Source: Kondoa malvinella (Eukaryota > Basidiomycota > Agaricostilbomycetes > Agaricostilbales > Kondoaceae). Taken from it: 64,000 nucleotides of DNA. This document shows positions 48,036 through 60,761 of the stretch, one piece after another. The notes beneath the pieces were generated by a model. The model was not told where the DNA came from. It searched no databases and saw only the letters and a program-made list of their open reading frames with translations. A program made the translations under genes and the position numbers. Numbering within the stretch: position 1 is the stretch's first letter; every line of letters begins with the position of its first letter. The stretch spans positions 372,001 through 436,000 of the forward strand of contig BCIM01000009.1 in assembly GCA_039545315.1 (NCBI GenBank). Direction: 5' to 3'.

Positions 48036-48235
48036 AGCATGGGTAAAGCACAAACAAGAAATAAAGTTACGATAAGGCAAAACAACTCGCGAGCACTCGA
48101 GGGTTTTGGTGAAAAGGCGCAAGATAGAGTTCGAGTATGAAGGCCTTGCTCGAGTGTGGTGAGAACTGCAAAGGTGTTTCTGTGACGCAATATTGTACAT
48201 TACTACTCTGGCATGCAAATAATATTAGACTAAAC
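48036..48235 (+). repeat. Diverged dispersed repeat, copy 2
   Basis: Partner of 44308-44605, same orientation, about 3.7 kb away. It occupies most of the space between the GPI-protein stop and the bZIP stop. No coding potential or terminal inverted repeats are evident. Confidence 0.6.
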
Positions 48236-48265
48236 AGAACGACCCGATGCATAGCATAGCTCCCT

Positions 48266-49434
48266 TCATGTTCCCTCATACTGATGATTCCCATACTGAT
48301 TCCCTCTCTGAGTTCCGTCCCACGGTTGACGCGCTTGAATCCTGTCCTCGGGTAATTCTTCTTGATCGGGCGGCCATTGTTGAAGCGGCGGTATGGCTTG
48401 AGCAGGTTGTCCCCAGCTAGGCCTCCTCCCGTCATCATAATTGTACCTCTCTGGTAGGAAGGTGGGTGCGTAGCCTTGTTGTTGAGGGTCAAACATTTGG
48501 GCATTCTGAGGCATGGACAGCAATGGTGGAAGGCTATAGTGACTTTGTGAAGGAGCAATTGACGAAGGAGGGAAGGATGATGGAGATGAAGATTGATCAA
48601 AAGGAGCGACCGAAGTCAGAGGCTGGCTGATGGACGTAGGGGAAGGATGCAGGCCTTGCGAATCAGATCCAGAAAAGCTGTCAGAAGGTGGAGATGTTGG
48701 TAGGCATGATGAGGCAGTTTCAGGTTGATATTGCGGTGCGGTGTTCCGAGGCGGTCTTTCACCCTTATCTTCAAGGTAGGTTCGATAAAGCGGCGCGAGT
48801 AATCCCGATTGCAAGCTCTCATGCAGCGTTTGCGTCGCTTGTCCGACTGTTTGTCGCAGCTCGGCATTTTCCTTGTAGAGACTGTTCTATAACGTCAGAA
48901 GATATTGCAGTGTTTGAAGCAACGCAACGCACGTATCAATTAATTCAAAGGCATTAGAGTAGTTCTCTTCTAGCAGGTTGGTCTGACTTTCGAGGTCTTT
49001 GACGTATTGGTCCTTTTTATCTGCGCCGAGATAGCATGGACATCAGCTAATCATGCTGAGCGAAACAAAAGTTGGCCATACCTCTGTAGGTCCGCTATTT
49101 GTTCGTAGACAGGCCATCAGTATCCTGCTGCAACATGTAGTATGGGGTGACAAACCTGCGAAACTCTATTCTGCGCTTTCCGTCTTTCGACGTTGCCTGG
49201 AATAGGCTTTCTTCCCCTCTTCTTGCCAGGCGGCTTGATTGGTGCATCAGGCTCGGGTTCAGCTTCAGCGTCCGCGTCTAGAAAAGCCGTGTCGTCGGTG
49301 GGAGCATGACCGTGTAGGGAAGCTTCAGCAGGGCTAGGGTTTGACGCCAGTTCCCGCAGCAGCCCTGCGACCTCTAGCTGAGAGGTGTGGTATGCCTGTG
49401 ATTGTGTATCGTATGGATTATTTGACGAGTCCAT
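48266..49434 (-). CDS. bZIP transcription factor 1 (Pap1/Yap1-like basic region)
   Basis: DNA-binding leucine-zipper protein. Three exons place the basic region and zipper together: GKKRGRKPIPGNVERRKAQN, then RVSQRTYRDKKDQYVKDLES. The invariant pair N89-x7-R97 is present (NRVSQRTYR). The zipper continues as LEENYSNAFELI and SLYKENAELRQTV. The rest is Ser/Pro/Gln-rich (PSPTSISQPLTSVAPFDQSS; LPPLQQWPPDQEELPED-like), ending HQYEGT, TGA 48268-48266. There is no C-terminal cysteine-rich redox domain as in Yap1/Pap1, so oxidative-stress sensing by that route is not supported. A second bZIP gene lies 390 bp upstream on the same strand. Confidence 0.85.
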
Positions 49435-49824
49435 GCAATAAAGGATCGGCGACTACTACTTTGACGTCGTCGGATGGGAAAGCAAAGCCCATCTTGAGAA
49501 AAAGATGGTCTTTTGGCGTTAGAGCGCCTCGAACCGCCGGGTATGGCTGAGCATGGACCAGCAGTCTCGAGCTGCTCAAACGTCAGCATGTTAAGGCCCC
49601 GAATCGCTCTTATTGTCTTATGTGATTTGGAATTATACGAGCGGAAAACAGAGTCACTGGCCCGTCCATTCATGTAGCTACTAGCGAGCGACTTGTTGAG
49701 TGAAAGAGACCATGCTATTGCTATAGCTTGCAATCCCGATGCTGGAGTAAAGACTAGTTACAATGAAGACTGACCAAAAATGAGCCCAATGTTACACGAA
49801 TGCCAAATGCCAATGCCTGTTCCA
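49435..49824. other. Spacer between two bZIP genes
   Basis: The promoter of bZIP 1 and 3' end of bZIP 2. A minus-strand open frame (49374-49733) overlaps the bZIP 1 5' end in another frame and is taken as chance. Confidence 0.5.
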
Positions 49825-50701
49825 TCAATTTGGACCCATTTGGTTTGGAGGTGCGGGAGGTAGAGAAGGACCGGCTGCAGACGAGTTTGGCACACTCGGG
49901 ATCGGTATAGGATTCGGCGGCGCAGCTGAAGTTGTTGGGTCAAAGGTGTTTGGCGGTATTGCTCCTTGGCCGTAGTACCGTTCGTATATATCTTTCAAGG
50001 GCGTGGAGCGAATGATGTTGGCCAAATTGGACGGATCTTGACCCATTGCCACTCTCATCGTATTGTTGTCTTCGCAGACTCTGTCATGATTGAATAGACC
50101 TGAGTACTCACTGAGATATAGCAGATACGTGGACTGACCGATGCATGGTAGTAAAGATCTGGGTATACGATTCCGGCAGACCATTGACCTGATCTTCCAA
50201 ATCCTTCATGTGCGTTTCCTTCTTTTCTCGATGACTCTTTTGGGCTCTCCGATGCAGCTCTCTCCTTCTATCATCAGCCCCAGGTCTCGTCTTTGGCCCA
50301 CGCTTCTTGTTGCTCCCTTCGCTTCCCTCAGTCCCTTCTACAGAGGGTGATCTATCGCTCGGTGCTGAAGTGGAAGCGAGCGGTAGCATTGGCATAGGTG
50401 ATGATTGATTCGTGTCATCTGTAGACGTGGAAAGACAGAGTGATTCAGCTTCGCTTCAATGCAAGAACCCAAAAAAAGAAATGGCAAGGGCAAAGATGAT
50501 TATCACTGACCTTGATGGGTTGCAAGAAAGTAATTAGGGGTTCCAGCCATGCTCGTATGGGTGTAACCTATAAACGAGACCAAGTTGTTCAGAACTAGGA
50601 TCACTTAAGCAATAAACGGCCTTACTGAGCGGAAGTTGAGCTACAGCGTCTGTGCGCAACGTCGGCAGTCGAGACGTAGATGCCAGTGGAGACTGTGACA
50701 T
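49825..50701 (-). CDS. bZIP-like transcription factor 2 with His in place of the invariant Asn
   Basis: Four exons: ATG 50701 (MSQSPLASTSRLPTLRTDAV), a short exon with MAGTPNYFLATHQ, the long bZIP exon, and a C-terminal exon. The basic region (about 94-111) reads GADDRRRELHRRAQKSHREK. Spacing to the conserved Arg is kept, but the usual Asn is His100. The coiled coil begins METHMKDLEDQV-like and runs past the next intron (ADENNTMRVAMGQDPSNL). The C-terminus is Pro-rich (IPIPSVPNSSAAGPSLPPAP). Fungal bZIP subfamilies with RRAQ-x-x-H-R basic regions are known to me, so this is a subfamily feature rather than decay. Confidence 0.8.
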
Positions 50702-51026
50702 TGTGAAGCGAACGAGACCGAAAAGTACAGCGCCGAGAGGTGGATTGAGACGGAGCTGAGATGGTGATGTCTTTGGCAAATACGGTTTGGCGATTTGTAA
50801 GACAAAAAGGTCTCAAAGGGCTTTCAACCTCTTGAAGAAGGTCTGAAAACTATAGCAGCAACACAGCTGCAACTGCCTGAAGCGCCGAGCGAGAGAGAAC
50901 ACAGCGGCCGTTACGTGACATCGTTGTGACTGCGAAATATCGCTTGAACCGAGGCAACGACATTGAAATACCCTTGACGCCCTTCCTAGGCCCATACCCA
51001 CGCGTTGTCGCTCTAGCTGGCTCATC

Positions 51027-53556
51027 ATGTTCTTTTCTGATCAAATATTGAGCAAAGTGAGTCGAAAATCGAAACAAGCCATTCAAAGACTGAGATTGCT
51101 ATAACAGCGAGGCCCTCTGGCCAAAGTATGGCTAGCAGCGCACTTGGAGCGTAAGCTCACCAAAGCCGCTTTGCTCCAAGCGTCTATCCCAAAATCCGTC
51201 GAAGCTATCATGGGTCAAGAACTCGTTCCAATGGCGCTCAGACTATCTGGCCAACTTTTGCTCGGTGTCGCTCGCATCTATTCGCGTAAAGCAAAGTACT
51301 TGATGGACGATTGCGCCGAAACGCTCTCCAAAGTCAAAATGGCGTTCAGACCCGGTGCCGTCGACATGACTGAAGAACAAGCTACCGTCGCAAAGAGTGC
51401 TATCACCCGTACTGAGACGGCCAACGAATTCGACATGCTCTACAACGACATGAACTATAATTACATGTGCGCATTTTAGGCACTGCTTGATTGTCCATAT
51501 AGCTGATTACGCGTTAGGGACCTGGATGAACTGCTTGCAACACCTATGAAGACGACCACGAAAAAGGTCATCACAGCAGACGATGCCGACATTACTTTAC
51601 CAGACCATAATCTCGATATGGATCTTTCGCATAACGATTACAACAACTTTGATCTCGACCTAGACTTTGGTGGTGCAGGAATAGACAGTCAACAATTCGG
51701 TGGCTCTTCTTTCCAGCTCGACCTTGACTTGGGCGATGATCTAGCTATACCCTCTCCCTCGCGTGCAAGAAGGAAGAGAGCACAATCAGCCGCTTCTGGA
51801 ATAGATGAAGACCCAAGTGTTGAATTAGGCCGTGATGCTGCTTTATCTTCCGCTCGCAAATCTGCAGGAGGTAGATTGTCGTCTCATGATCCGTTCGCGA
51901 TGGAGGAAGATGAACCGCTAGACAAGACTCTTGACCAAGGCAACAATACCAACATGGACATTGACCATTTTCAAGCGGAAGTAGACGCCGCTGTCATGAA
52001 TGATTTGACTTTTGACGATTTCGGTGGTCCGGGTCTTGATTTGGGATTGGATTTCGATAATCCGCTGCCGCCAAAAGAACAGAGCAGTGAGTACAATTTG
52101 TATGCCTGAGCTGAATTGGCTGATCCGTGACGGTAGCGCCTCGCGCAACAACTCCTGCGGAAGGTCAAAACCAAGAGCCTGATATAACGCCTCGAACAGC
52201 CAAGCGAGTCGCCGATGCTGCCGATGCTAATGAAGATCAAGAGAACATTGATATCGCACCTGCTAAGAAGCGCCAGGTCAAAAAGCAAAAGCAGATTGTT
52301 GATGCTGTGACTGAACTAGACGCCCAATCGCCCAACAAGAAGAAGTCCACCTCGGGTGCTGCTCAATATAGTCAAGGCACACTCGTGACTCGCTCGGCAC
52401 AAGAAGGCTATGAAGAACGCATGAAGAGAGGTCTGATTGATCCACCTCGCTACCTCCCTTCTTCCCGTGTGCATCTTCGACTACTCGAGATTGAAGCCGA
52501 CCCTACTCCATATTTCCTCCCTCGACCAGTCAAAGGCAACAAAGATCTACTGGATGCTGCTCCGCCTGGACTTGCGCCTGATCTAGCTTCATTATTCCAA
52601 TTTCAGTCGCCTGCCGCTCAGCGTCGCAAACGGGCTGAGGAAGCTGCACAAGCCCGAGATGATGATCAACATGTCGACAAGCGAATGAGACCAGACGAAG
52701 ATTTATCCGTGGAAATCGGTCGAAGGGACTCGAGCATGCCCGCTAGTGCTCGCGGCGGAAGTGTCGCGCTGCATGGAATGGACACTTTTGATTTGGGTGA
52801 TGGAGGTTTTAATGATCTGACTGGTGGGTATGATGCTGCCGGTGATGGTTTCCAATTTGAGATGGAACAGGAAGTGCCAGTGATGGATGAGGAGGATAAG
52901 GCGAGATTGGCTTTGCAAAAGAGACGTGCTGGGTCGAGAGCGGCGAGCTCAAGAGCTGGATCGGTTGCGCCATCTCTCTTCGGCGAAGAAGATACGATGG
53001 CTAGAGGTGCTGGTCTACTAGCTGCGTTCGATGATCTGAGCGCGCCGACCGGAACAAAGACACCTTCCGTTGCTCAAACGCCCAGCCAGAGATCAAGAGT
53101 TGATCAAGAAGACGAGGACGAGGAAGAGGCTAGCTTTGCCTCGAAGCCAAAGGGTACTTGGAGCAAGAGCGCGGTCACTGCTATCCGTGTCCTGAACAAC
53201 GAGCTTGCACCGGATCCAGTTCCAGAAGGGGAAGTGATGCAGGAAAAGGTCCTCAGCTTCCAGAAGACTGCTACTCAGGTATGCCTTGAATTCTCCCCCT
53301 GTAACATATCGCTGATGATTGGTGCAAGGCTTCTCGACGCGCTGCAGCCGGTTTCTTCTTTGAGCTACTTGTGCTGGGCACACGCGACTGCATCAAGGTC
53401 GAACAGAAAGAACCCTATTCCGACATCAGCATTGCTGCCAAGGACAGGTTCTGGGAAGTCGCTGATTCAGCTTTGGCAATGCCTTCAAGCCAATCTCAAT
53501 CTCAGAATCCATCACCTATGAAGGTACTGGCCGAAGCTGCTGCTGCTGCTCAATAG
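51027..53556 (+). CDS. RAD21: Cohesin kleisin subunit Rad21/Scc1
   Basis: The kleisin that closes the SMC1-SMC3 ring. The N-terminal domain is complete: MFFSDQILSK, GPLAKVWLAAHLERKLTKAA, LALRLSGQLLLGVARIYSRK-like and YLMDDCAETLSKVKMAFRPG. The middle is acidic and disordered (LDMDLSHNDYNNFDLDLDFG). Two sites fit the separase consensus SxExGR: PSVELGRDAA and LSVEIGRRDS. The C-terminal winged helix, read after the last intron (acceptor GTGCAAG at about 53328), is ASRRAAAGFFFELLVLGTRD followed by CIKVEQKEPYSDISI. Stop TAG 53554. Four introns. Intact. Confidence 0.95.
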
Positions 53557-53728
53557 TGGAAGGGAAGAATGTAATCTTGGTACGGTAGACAAAACGATCT
53601 TGGGGCTGAACGAGTATGTGCCGAGCTGTAATGTAACAATGTAACAACGACGCTTGGGTATAATTGCGATGAAAGGCTATCGGATGCTGTTGATGTTTCC
53701 TTTGCGCTGGTACCCCTGTGAGACCGGA

Positions 53729-54401
53729 CTACCTGTCATAGACAGTCAAAGATCGTCCTGCTCGCTGACATTCCTGTTCCATCACTTCTTTCGTTTCTTC
53801 CCATGGTGTAGCAAATCTAGAGCAACTACCTCAGCCATCAGACTGACCTATGCAGGCAAACACTTACCGTAAAGCGTTCAATTTACAACTGCACAGATCC
53901 TTGTCGGCAACCGAAGGATCTGCCAAGAGTTGTTGCATAGCTGATCGGGTCGACGCAAGGATAGTCTCAGGAGGGTCCTTCCGCGCACCATAATAGCGCG
54001 AAGTCATCAAGCAAGCAATGGTGTAGTCTTTGTCCTGAATCAAAAAACATGTGCCGATCTGCGAAGCTTGAGTACTAGTTGTATCAACCCGAGATCAGAC
54101 TGACGAGGTCATTGGGCTTGTTGGCTGAGCAGTGTGCTTCGTATTTTTCGAAAGCTTTCGGAAACATTTGCTTAAAGATTGCTGCGATGCCAGAGCTCCA
54201 AGAGCCGACGCAATTACAAGCCTTTAATAAAGACTCAGGGATGCCTGGCAAGTGGAGAGACACTGTACTGACATGCATTAGGACAGAACCCTTCGAAGCG
54301 GAAAACAGATCGCCTGGACGCGAAGGAGGTCACTATGCTGGCATGGTTGACATGTTAACCTCTAGCTTACCCTTGATTTGAGTAATGCGCGGTGCTGTCA
54401 T
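53729..54401 (-). CDS. POA1: ADP-ribose 1''-phosphate phosphatase (macro domain)
   Basis: Poa1-type macro-domain enzymes dephosphorylate ADP-ribose 1''-phosphate made during tRNA splicing. Five exons join: MTAPRITQIKG, then DLFSASKGSVLMH, ACNCVGSWSSGIAAIFKQMF, IGTCFLIQDKDYTIACLMTS, RYYGARKDPPETILASTRSA and RFATPWEETKEVMEQE. NCVGSWSSGIA is the ligand-binding loop, with the Asn, Trp and Gly pattern of the family. The end is VYDR, TAG 53731-53729. About 170 residues, the normal size. All introns are 45-60 nt with consensus ends. Confidence 0.88.
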
Positions 54402-54651
54402 CGCGGAGTAGTTGACAGGCTTGAGTTGGCTGAGACGGACGGCAAAGCGGGGCGCGTCTCAAGCTACATGAACAGCGCGCTTTGAATATCAACAAGCTGC
54501 TGCTCTCTCGCAGCTGCTCACCAATTTGGCCGGCAACTTGGCTTGAAGGGAAAGTCTCCGCAAAAAGGTCGCAACTCTTTCGCCAGCAGTGCCTTGTGTT
54601 CGTCGCAAACGGCCGTGTGCACGAAGAGAACAATAAGAAGAAAAAAACAAG

Positions 54652-55879
54652 ATGAGCGCGTCTGCTAAAGTACTGGTGCTGGGTTCAGCCAATATAGACG
54701 AATTCTTCCAGTGCGTCACTTTCTGTTATGATGTTGGCTGACGTCGGCTGAGGTTGGATTCCACAGTGTGCCGCAGTAGGCTTCTCTTCAAGTCTTTGAG
54801 CGAGAACAGAGGGCCTGACTTGTTGGTAGTATCTGCAAACCGGGCGAAACAATCTCAAGCACCGGATATAGCAGAAGAGCTGGCGGTAAAGGCGCGAATC
54901 AGGCATGTAGCCTAGCAAAGGTAAGCTCGCATCTATTCCGTATCGCTCGGATGCTCAAGCTTGCTCGTATAGGCTGGCACAGCTACCGACTTTGCTGCCC
55001 ACATTGGATACGACGGGCAGCTCGTCGAAGAGACTTTAGCTGCAGCTGGTGTAGGCTTGTCATGCATGAGAAAGCTTGATACAGTTTGTCCTGTCCCGGC
55101 AGTGGCTGGGTCAAGCTGATCTGTCGTAGCTTCCGACTGGCCGAGCTGTCATTCAGATTGACGACAAGACGAAAGACAATTGCATATTCCTCTTGCCCGG
55201 AGCGAACTATGCGCCTACATCGCCCTTCCCCGATGATCTCTCTGCATATTGTCTGCTGGTACTGCAGAACGAGATTCCGGTCGAACAGACAAAGAAAGCA
55301 CTCATTAAAGCGAAATCGCAGCATCTCGTCACCATGCTCAATCCTTCGCCCATCGTTAACGATCCATACTTCCCTTGGCGCTTCGTGGACTGGCTAGTAG
55401 TGAATGAAGCGGAACTTTGGAGTCTCCTTCGATCGCTGGCACCTGCATCTTTCCATCTGCCGGATACGCTCGAACAGCAAATGGATGTCCTGCTAGAACG
55501 ATATCCCGACATGACGATAGTTGTGACTCGGGGACCGGATGGCGTAGCCTTTCTGTCATTAAATTATCGAATACACTGTCCAGCTGGTCAACTGCTCGGT
55601 CCGGTCAAAGACACTGTAAGCTGATCAGCACTTCTATTCTCGATAGAGCCTGATCCTCGATAGACTGGTGCTGGCGACTGCTTTTCCGGCTATCTAGCTG
55701 CTCTTCTCGCCAAATCCATGCAGCACCTTGATCGCAAACGATTGCAAGATATATTGACGATTGCACAGCAAGCAGCTACAATGGCTGTACAGAAGGAGGG
55801 AGCAATGGAAGCCGTGCCCATGCTGCACAATGTCAGGATGGAGATGCGTCAAGACTTTGTTTGGCCGGATTGGTGTTGA
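54652..55879 (+). CDS. RBK1: Ribokinase
   Basis: PfkB-family kinase making ribose-5-phosphate. ATG 54652 gives MSASAKVLVLGSANIDEFF. After intron 1 the substrate motif KPGETISSTGYSRRAGGKGA-NQA is present, then AGTATDFAAHIGYDGQ. In the C-terminal half come VVTRGPDGVAFLS and, spanning the last intron (about 55617-55662), the anion hole and catalytic Asp TGAGDCFSGYLAALLAKSM. It ends DFVWPDWC, TGA 55877. Five exons or so; the splice around 55085-55140 is approximate. Active-site residues are intact. Confidence 0.92.
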
Positions 55880-56352
55880 AAGCCTGAAGAACGATTGTTC
55901 CAGTGAAACGCAAAGGTCTTCTATGAGGTCAGGTTGAATTTCTGACTGTGATTGACAATGCTGATTTTGAGTAGCCGTCTGTCCCAGACGGCCATTAGAC
56001 ACGATTACAATCCCACACACGGCTCAGCTTCAGCATAACCATTAATGCTATGCGACCTCCGATTGATGAGTGATACTGTGTCGAAATCACCCAGCCACAA
56101 CGAGAATATCCAGCCAGAGTCACACGCAATTTCTGCCGTGGAGGCACTGCTGGACGTGAAGAACCGCAAGGTCGCATATATAGCTATCAGCTATGCCATT
56201 TCAGATACGGCAAGCAATGACCGGCATCAGAACTTTGCTTCTTTCGTTCCTTTGTTCAGTCCTGTTGGCTCTATTCAAGTCGATTGCTCTCCCTCTTCTC
56301 GGCTGCCGTATCCGTTTCTCTGCCTTTCTGATTCCTGTTGCACTCTTTCGTC
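55880..56352. other. Intergenic
   Basis: The region before the secreted double-psi-barrel gene. Pyrimidine-rich near 56250-56340. Open frames overlapping the next signal peptide are out of frame with its mature protein. Confidence 0.5.
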
Positions 56353-58308
56353 ATGGCTTGGCTGCATTTCTTCTACTCTTCGATCTTCTGCTGCTTCTTA
56401 ACACAGCATGTTGTAGCTGGAGTGGATTATTCCGGCAAAGCGACTTGGACTACTAACCCCTGTAAGAAGTATGCTCCTGCTCACGTGCATTACTGCGAGG
56501 TCGCTAACAGCTTTCTCTTGCAGGCAAGGTGCCTGTGGCTGTGTCTATGACAACAACGTCCTTTGTAAGCCTATCTCTGGCGGCTGCAGCGATTGGAAAG
56601 CTGACAAGTACCTAGATGCTGGTGTACATCAATCCCTCTGGCAGGCTGACGGTATTACCGGGCTTCTCGATGTTTGTCCATTTCTATCGGTTTCCCTTTG
56701 TGATATGCTTAGACCGTGCCTGGGAAGGCTTCTATTCCGTAGGCCATGAATTATAGCGCATACGTTGATGAGCTGATCTTGAGACAGCTGGTGCGGATCC
56801 AAGATCAACATTTGGCTAGCATCAAATCCCGACAAGAAGATCCAGGTAAACCTCAAATGTTCTTAAGACAGCTAAGCTGACGCGGAAGCTTTTAGGCTAT
56901 CATTACAGATACCTTCATCGACGACGCATTCAAAGCTAACGACCTGAACCTGTCGCCGGCTAGCATGACTCTTCTGAACGGAGCTGATTATGCCAGCAAG
57001 CGTATGTTGCTCTTCCGATCTATCGAAAGGATGCTCATTGATCCCTTCTGTAGCTGTTCCTGACATCGTCTGGCAGAATGCTCTTCAAACCGAACAAGTC
57101 TACTTGACTATCGCCTGTTCAAGTTGGACTCCAGCCTTGCCTACAGAGCAAAGCGTGCCTCTTGCAACTTGTTCTGAGCAGCTTCGCGAGGGAGCGACTT
57201 CCGTTGTCTCTTCGGCCGCTGCTAGTGCGCCCTCTGCTGGTCAAGATACTTGCGACAAGGTAACCTCGACATTCTGTCCTAGTCATTTCTGATGATTGTG
57301 ATAGGGTTGGTCCGCTGGCACCGATGGCGAATGCAAAAACATGAGTCTAGAAGCTTCTTGCGGTAGCGAACGCCTTGCATGTTCTGGCAAACTCGGCACA
57401 GCATTATGCGCATCTTCTGACGACTTGGACAAGAAATGCTCTGATCTTGACGCCGCCAAATGGGCCGAATGCAAATGCTCCGTTTCGTGTGGCTCACCTG
57501 GGTCTGGCTACAAGAGAAGAAACAAAGATGCTGCAGATGCCAATTCTGAACAGGTCTGCATCAACATGAGCGCGGACAAGTCCTGTGGCAACGATCTTAA
57601 AGACTGCGGCGAGGAACACTTCTGTGCTACGGGAGATAAGGTAGACGTGAAATGTGACACGCACGATGCGGACACGTTTGAGACCTGTAAATGCGCCAAA
57701 TCTTGTGAAGTTGTCAGTCCAGGTCCAATTCTCTCTCTAGTATGATATAGGCTGATGCTATAAGCTAGGGGTTTGCTGTGTTCAACCACGAAGACGACAC
57801 TTGTAAGGACATGAAAGAGCCCGAACACTGTGGTGAAGAGCTGCAAGATTGTACGCAGAACGACCCTGGTGAAAACGCCCACAACTTTTGTGCGGTTAGA
57901 AATGAAGCTTTGAGTACTTGCGAAACTGGCGATGTTCTTGGCAGAAGCAGCTGTCTTTGTGCCATCGATTGTGATTCTGGATTCACAAGATCGGAAAATG
58001 GCAAACCCTGCAGTGCTACACCAGATGAAGTCGACACTGCCATGTGGAAGAAGGAAAGCTGCGGCTCTGACAAAGTCCCTTGTGCCGAAGGGGACACCTG
58101 CCGATACGACACCGACAATGAGTGCAAGGAATCTGACGACTCGGAAAAACAGGCAAAGTGCAAGTGTATGACTTGTCGCATGCATGCAGCAGTCTTTCCC
58201 GGAAATGGACAATGGGTTCCTGGCTATCAGACTTGTGGAACGCCAGCAAGGAAGCGATTGGCCCGGCATCTGCCTAAAGAGAGAAGAAGGGGCAATGTGG
58301 TTCAGTGA
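56353..58308 (+). CDS. Secreted double-psi beta-barrel protein with four 8-Cys modules
   Basis: The signal peptide is MAWLHFFYSSIFCCFLTQHV plus VAG. An expansin/RlpA-like double-psi barrel follows: YSGKATWTTNPCKKQGACGC, LDAGVHQSLWQADG, WCGSKINIWLASNPDKKIQA, IITDTF and LNLSPASMTLL. The family HFD-type catalytic Asp may be the D of ITDTF. After a Ser/Ala linker come four tandem modules (57332-57490, 57557-57706, 57802-57972, 58009-58176). Each has eight cysteines in the order C-x8(15)-C-G-x5-C-x5(12)-C-x7(9)-C-x10(11)-C-x-C-x2(3)-C. The tail is basic (KRLARHLPKERRRGNVVQ). Predicted extracellular, with all cysteines disulphide-bonded. Wall binding or loosening is an inference from the barrel. 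Confidence 0.78.
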
Positions 58309-59215
58309 CCTGCCTATCTACCTCGACTCATGCTCTCGATGTGCATAATTTCGTTCAATACATCATGAATACCATCTTTGTGCCTTAGACCTTGCGTATG
58401 GTTGACCTGTTACAACGCGAGGCGTCATAATTGAGCCGTCTTACACAGTTAAAGACAAGGTAGGCTCTTCCGTTCGGGAGTAAAGGGTTGACTATGTCAA
58501 AAGGTGGCGTCAGCGGTTATCGCGATGGAATGAAGCAAAGCAACAGAACAGAGCAGAACATGACACCGACAGGATGTTGCGAATTGTATCGGGATCGGGC
58601 ATGCGAAGTGCGAGGGAGCGTTTCGCCATAGCAGAATGAAGGCCGCCTCGGGTGTTTTGACAAGCATGAAGAGGAGAGCGCCTTTCAGGGTGAGAGGTGA
58701 GAAAGAGAAGAACAGGAGCAGTACGCACGGCACTTGTAAAACAGAAGAAGAAACGGATTCGATGCAGGCTGCATATCGAGTTTCAGGCTTTCACATTCCC
58801 TCCGGCCGTTATGATTCGCAAACACAATGAAAGGCCATCATAGGACCGCACACAGAAAGCGACAGGGATAGGTCAGACAGGGATAGCTCGGCAAGCCCTA
58901 CAAGGCGCCTGATGAATCGAATATGCTAGTTAGAGCAATTGCGTCTGATTCTCCGGAGTCGACGGTGAGATGAACGCTCCGAGATGAGCAGGTCAAGGCT
59001 CTCCCGAAGTGATGGCCGTCGTCGCGTCATAGAAGCTTTTCGCATCAGGGAACATCAAAAGCGAAGAGACAGCGCTCTGCAAAGACCAGAAAGAGAGACA
59101 TCAAAAGCTGATAGGAGAAAACAGACGTCCGATAACGACAATGTTGCAAAGCCTTGCATTGCGATCCACCGTTACATCAAATCATAATCGTACAAAGTGC
59201 GCGCCCATTCACGAC
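58309..59215. other. Intergenic with promoter-like duplicate
   Basis: 907 bp between convergent genes. It contains the repeat at 58478-58556 described separately. Open frames 58497-58733 (-) and 58984-59187 (+) show no family features. Confidence 0.5.
58478..58556 (-). repeat. Copy of polyubiquitin 5' flank
   Basis: About 79 bp that match 60557-60630, the sequence just upstream of the polyubiquitin start, with a few substitutions and small indels. A shared core is TCAAAAGGTGGCGTCAGCGG, then TTATCGCGATG. Both copies have the same orientation, and the polyubiquitin gene lies between them. Confidence 0.85.
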
Positions 59216-60536
<1,321 letters not shown>

Positions 60537-60556
60537 GTGAAGTAGTAGAGAGTAGA

Positions 60557-60630
60557 GAGTAAAGTGTTGACTACGTCAAAAGGTGGCGTCAGCGGGTTAT
60601 CGCGATGACTGATGCAAAGCAACAGAGCAG
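60557..60630 (-). promoter_or_regulatory. Polyubiquitin promoter/5' UTR element (original copy)
   Basis: Lies 21-94 bp upstream of the polyubiquitin ATG. On the minus strand it carries two TGACG-type half sites (TGACGCCACC, TTTTGACGTAG), resembling bZIP/CRE-like sites. The repeat at 58478-58556 preserves TGACGCCACC and alters the second (TTTTGACATAG). Confidence 0.55.
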
Positions 60631-60761
60631 CACGAGCGAGGTACACTGCTCTGAGTACTCGAGAAGCATATAGACTTACAAAGTGTTTGAGTTGCTTCGT
60701 GAAGAAGGTCGTCGAGAGCAAGAGAGAGAGGAGAGCGAGCGAGGCGCCTCTCTCCACACAG

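Noticed and set aside
44308..48235. LTR retrotransposon bounded by the two dispersed repeats
   Set aside because: No gag, reverse transcriptase, primer-binding site or target-site duplication is seen, and the interior carries ordinary spliced genes.
56640..56710. A GC-AG intron (CAG|GCTGAC) in the secreted barrel gene
   Set aside because: A GTTTGT donor 24 nt further on gives the same frame with a 41-nt GT-AG intron, so the rarer donor is not needed.
60719..60742. GA-rich run as a microsatellite of interest
   Set aside because: Short imperfect GAGA tracts of this kind occur in several promoters here and are common in fungal 5' flanks.
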